Positions 61,321 through 64,000 of a stretch of 64,000 bases of DNA are shown piece by piece. How positions within the stretch are numbered: the stretch's first letter is position 1; the number at the start of each line of letters is the position of its first letter. A program made the translations under genes and the position numbers. The notes beneath the pieces are model-generated. The model saw only the letters and a list, made by a program, of their open reading frames with translations. It was not told where the DNA came from and did not search any database. The DNA is taken from NCBI GenBank assembly GCA_024734555.1, contig JANPWX010000452.1, positions 1,222,223-1,286,222 on the forward strand, written 5' to 3'. Source of the DNA: Trochalopteron elliotii (taxonomy: Eukaryota > Chordata > Aves > Passeriformes > Leiothrichidae).

Positions 61321-63377
61321 GGCTGTGGTGATCTTTTGAAAATTATGATACTGGCAGCTCAGCTGTCTTGCTTGTCACTTCTGGTTGTATTTTAGCACCC
61401 CAAAAACAAAGTGTTGTGGAGCAGGCTTTTCTAAACACAAAGGTGCTGTGGTAAGGCCTCTTTTGCTGAAGGCCTCACCACCTTGCAAAGAAGGGACAGC
61501 ACAGCCTTTCCTTTAGTGTCCCAGCAGAAAAATCTTAAAGAGCTGGTGAAGTGCAGCTCTGGAGGTTCACTAATGAAACCAAGATATCTCCTGTAAAGAT
61601 TTATATTTCCATTAGATGTATTGGTATCACAGGACAAGGAGCTGATCTGCTCCTTGTGTCTGACTGGGCAGGCATTGGTAAGGCTGAAAAACCCATGCTT
61701 TAATTCAATGTTCACCTGAATCTTGTAGATATGCAAAGCAACCAGGCATCAGCTCTAGGCTATACTGCTCTGAGTGTGGTAGGTACAAAAAAAGTCCAGG
61801 TTAATTTTTACTTTGGGCAATTAGGAAGCTGAGAAACAGTACCAGAGTGAAAAATCTAGGGTTCTGCATCACAAAATGTAATTTAGTCATTTGTTTGACA
61901 AGTGTAGTTTAGCTTAAATAATGTAGAGTAATATTTCAGAGTATGCTAGCAAATGTTCTGCAGTATGTATTGAGAAATTAATGAGGTTGTGGTAATATGA
62001 GATCTCCCTACCACACTTTGCCATTAAATGTTTGCTGAAAAGTAGGACAGGGCACAATTCTTTATGATGTGAACAAGTCTGGTTAGTCTACTAGGAATCT
62101 GCATTATCCTGCCAGACTTCAGTGTAGATGGGTATTTGCTCCCTCATGTTGAATACTATAGTTATGTGCAAAATGTTGAAATCTGGCTTTTCTTTGTCAT
62201 GACCTGAATGTTTACATTTTTTGCAGAATATTGTGCTTAGGTTAGTAGCAGCATTTAAATTATCTTGGAAACCAGAAGAATTGGTAAACTAAAAGAAAAG
62301 CATATATGACCATGCTGCTTTTGCTTCTCATAATTTTCCAGAGTAGCTGCAGGAGTTTCACCGTATCTTACTTCCATACCTAGCTCAGGAAGATGGACTT
62401 ATTCTGAATTTCAGTCAACTTAGAGATCTGGGATAAGATCCATAACTGTACTTTTTCAGTAGTTACATGGAACTATCCATTGTGTCACTATGTGACACTG
62501 AAAAAAAAGGCAATTTTAAATTTTGTTTTTGTACTGAGCCATCCTTGCTGCTTGCAGAAAATAAGATGTATAATTTATGTTCATTTCCCAGAAGATTGAC
62601 ATTTTTGTCCTAAAAGCCTGTAGGGACTTTAATACTCCAGAGTCAGCACTCCAAGGACTAGTAACAAAAAGCAGCACTCCACTGCAGACAAACTAATCCT
62701 CCAACAATGTTTCATTCAATCAAAAAATGCTGCAGATTGGAGGTGTTATTGCTTGCCTGTGTTTTCAAGAGATTATTGTGAATGAACCGTATTTTCCACT
62801 GAATAGTAACAGCAAAAGAGCCTTCCCATCTAAATGTTTCTCATGATAATTTTGCCCTAAATGAGCAAAGATTGGGAAGCAAGCAATTTTTTGCTTTAAC
62901 ATTTCTCCCTTTGAGTATGCGAACAAAAGCTGTTTTGAGAAAAATTAATATTTGTGGTTTAAATTCCTAAAGCGATATTTATTTTATATTATGTGGTACC
63001 TATTTTTATCTTTGACTAAATATGAAAAAAAATTGCTGAGAAATTTTGTTATTACACACTTGAATTAATTTTACCACATGTATGTCTAGACACTTTCCCT
63101 GTGTATGTGGTTTGTTTTGCTAAGTCAGTACCTGATGGATCTTTTCTGGTACATGCAGTTTTCTACAAAATTTGCCTTTACAAAATGTGCTGCTTTGGAC
63201 ATAATCTAGTTTCTGATGTCATGATCTTAGTGGAGTGCCCATATCTTGTTTTTCAGATGCTCAGATGTTTTTCAGCTATCTGCTTTTGTGTCTTAAAGTG
63301 TTCACGTGTGTCTTGATGATAGACCTGAATATTTGAAAACCAAGATCTATCTGCAGAAAGGGACTGTGGCTAAAACC
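61321..63377. other. AT-rich noncoding stretch
   Basis: No gene or repeat family was recognised. Around 62.88-63.03 kb the sequence (AAAATTAATATTTGTGG, AAAGCGATATTTATTTTA) could be another small conserved element, but support is slight. Confidence 0.45.
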
Positions 63378-63909
63378 TTCATGGCTGAGCTGACAGGTCA
63401 GTTCCCAAATTTGCCATTCCCTTCATTAAAGGCTTGTGTCTGATCCGAAGGGGCTCACAAAGGATGTGAGTAGCATTGTGCCAGCCTTAGTCTACTTTAA
63501 AAGTTCCTTAAATCCTCCCCAGAAATCTCTTTGGTGAAATGTACAAAGTGATGGTCCAGTTGCCATCCTTTTCATAGCAAAACTCCAGTCCCCTCAAGTG
63601 GAAGGAATTCACAGTTGGCTCAGGAGCCTGTTTGTGTGTCCCCCTTTTCAGGCCTGTTTGTGGAAAAATGGGCCTGTTCAAGCCTGCCATGGTGAATATC
63701 CAGATGTTGGGTGGGGAGCTGTCAGCTGGATGCTTTTCCATAGTCCCATAGTTCATTCCTAAAAGAATAATCCCAATGAGGTAACGGAACCAGCTGAATT
63801 GATAATCCAAAGCCAGGGATGGGTTGGTGCCCTGTGAAATCCACATTGCCAAATAATCTAGTGACACAGTGACTGCTTTAGTTATGGGCTGCTCTTTATT
63901 TCTGTTCAT
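63378..63909 (-). pseudogene. Possible decayed endogenous retroviral env fragment
   Basis: A 133-codon frame runs on the minus strand from an ATG at 63907-63909 to TAA at 63508-63510. It has a balanced, protein-like composition with many Trp, Pro, Tyr and Gly residues and an N-glycosylation sequon (NWT). Beyond that stop and a second at 63487-63489, the same frame continues through another sequon (NAT) to about 63378. A frame that stays protein-like across stops suggests a decayed coding sequence. The sequons and Trp/Pro content make a retroviral surface glycoprotein one possibility, but I could not match a family and saw no LTR. Chance or another pseudogene remains possible. Confidence 0.3.
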
Positions 63910-64000
63910 GTCTTCTTCTTAGTAATGAAATGTTTTGGTTTTAGGGCTCAGAGCCCAGCTCCACAGAGGAGAGATGAAATTTCAGCCTAGATTAAGAAGG

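Noticed and set aside
1..64000. CRISPR arrays, operons, rRNA or tRNA genes, phage or insertion sequences
   Set aside because: None seen. The sequence is vertebrate in character, with CR1 LINE remnants and CpG depletion.

Overview
The window looks like bird nuclear DNA, probably passerine or another neoavian. The main evidence is several short 3'-end fragments of CR1 LINEs on both strands, with the bird-type tail (near 7.05-7.25, 8.8-9.0, 16.7-16.9, 23.85, 36.6 and 50.2 kb). The base composition is AT-rich and CpG-poor, apart from one CpG island near 58.5-58.9 kb. There are no prokaryotic features: no operons, tRNA or rRNA genes, CRISPR arrays or insertion sequences.

No complete protein-coding gene is recognisable. 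Open frames of 60-224 codons occur on both strands and often overlap. They lack domains, splice context and recognisable families, so I treat them as chance. The likeliest reading is a gene desert or one very large intron near a developmental regulator. That rests on low repeat density and on many compact AT-rich blocks dense in homeodomain-type (TAATTA) and POU octamer motifs. I list these as candidate conserved noncoding elements. Conservation cannot be seen in a single sequence, so each is an inference.

Layout: 0-7 kb is featureless apart from a well-formed candidate 36-nt microexon at 2580. 7-24 kb holds CR1 fragments, candidate enhancers at 8.4, 9.7 and 19.8 kb (the last with a duplicated 16-bp motif), and a more GC-rich stretch at 13.3-14.8 kb. 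24-37 kb has candidate elements at 25.2, 27.3 and 31.4 kb and a T-rich strand-asymmetric tract at 28.3 kb. 37.5-41.4 kb is the densest candidate regulatory cluster. 44.05-44.17 kb is an AT-rich repeat containing a perfect 20-bp-arm hairpin. 46-55 kb has further scattered candidates. 56.04-56.56 kb is the most striking noncoding block, with an internal 90-nt exon-like segment. 58.45-58.93 kb is a CpG island with a G-quadruplex-forming tandem repeat, a possible promoter. The last 600 bp carry a minus-strand frame that may be a decayed endogenous retroviral envelope fragment.

I found no novel biological system that I can defend. The best leads are the 56 kb block plus the CpG island about 2 kb downstream, the microexon at 2.58 kb, the 37.5-41.4 kb cluster, and the palindrome at 44.1 kb.
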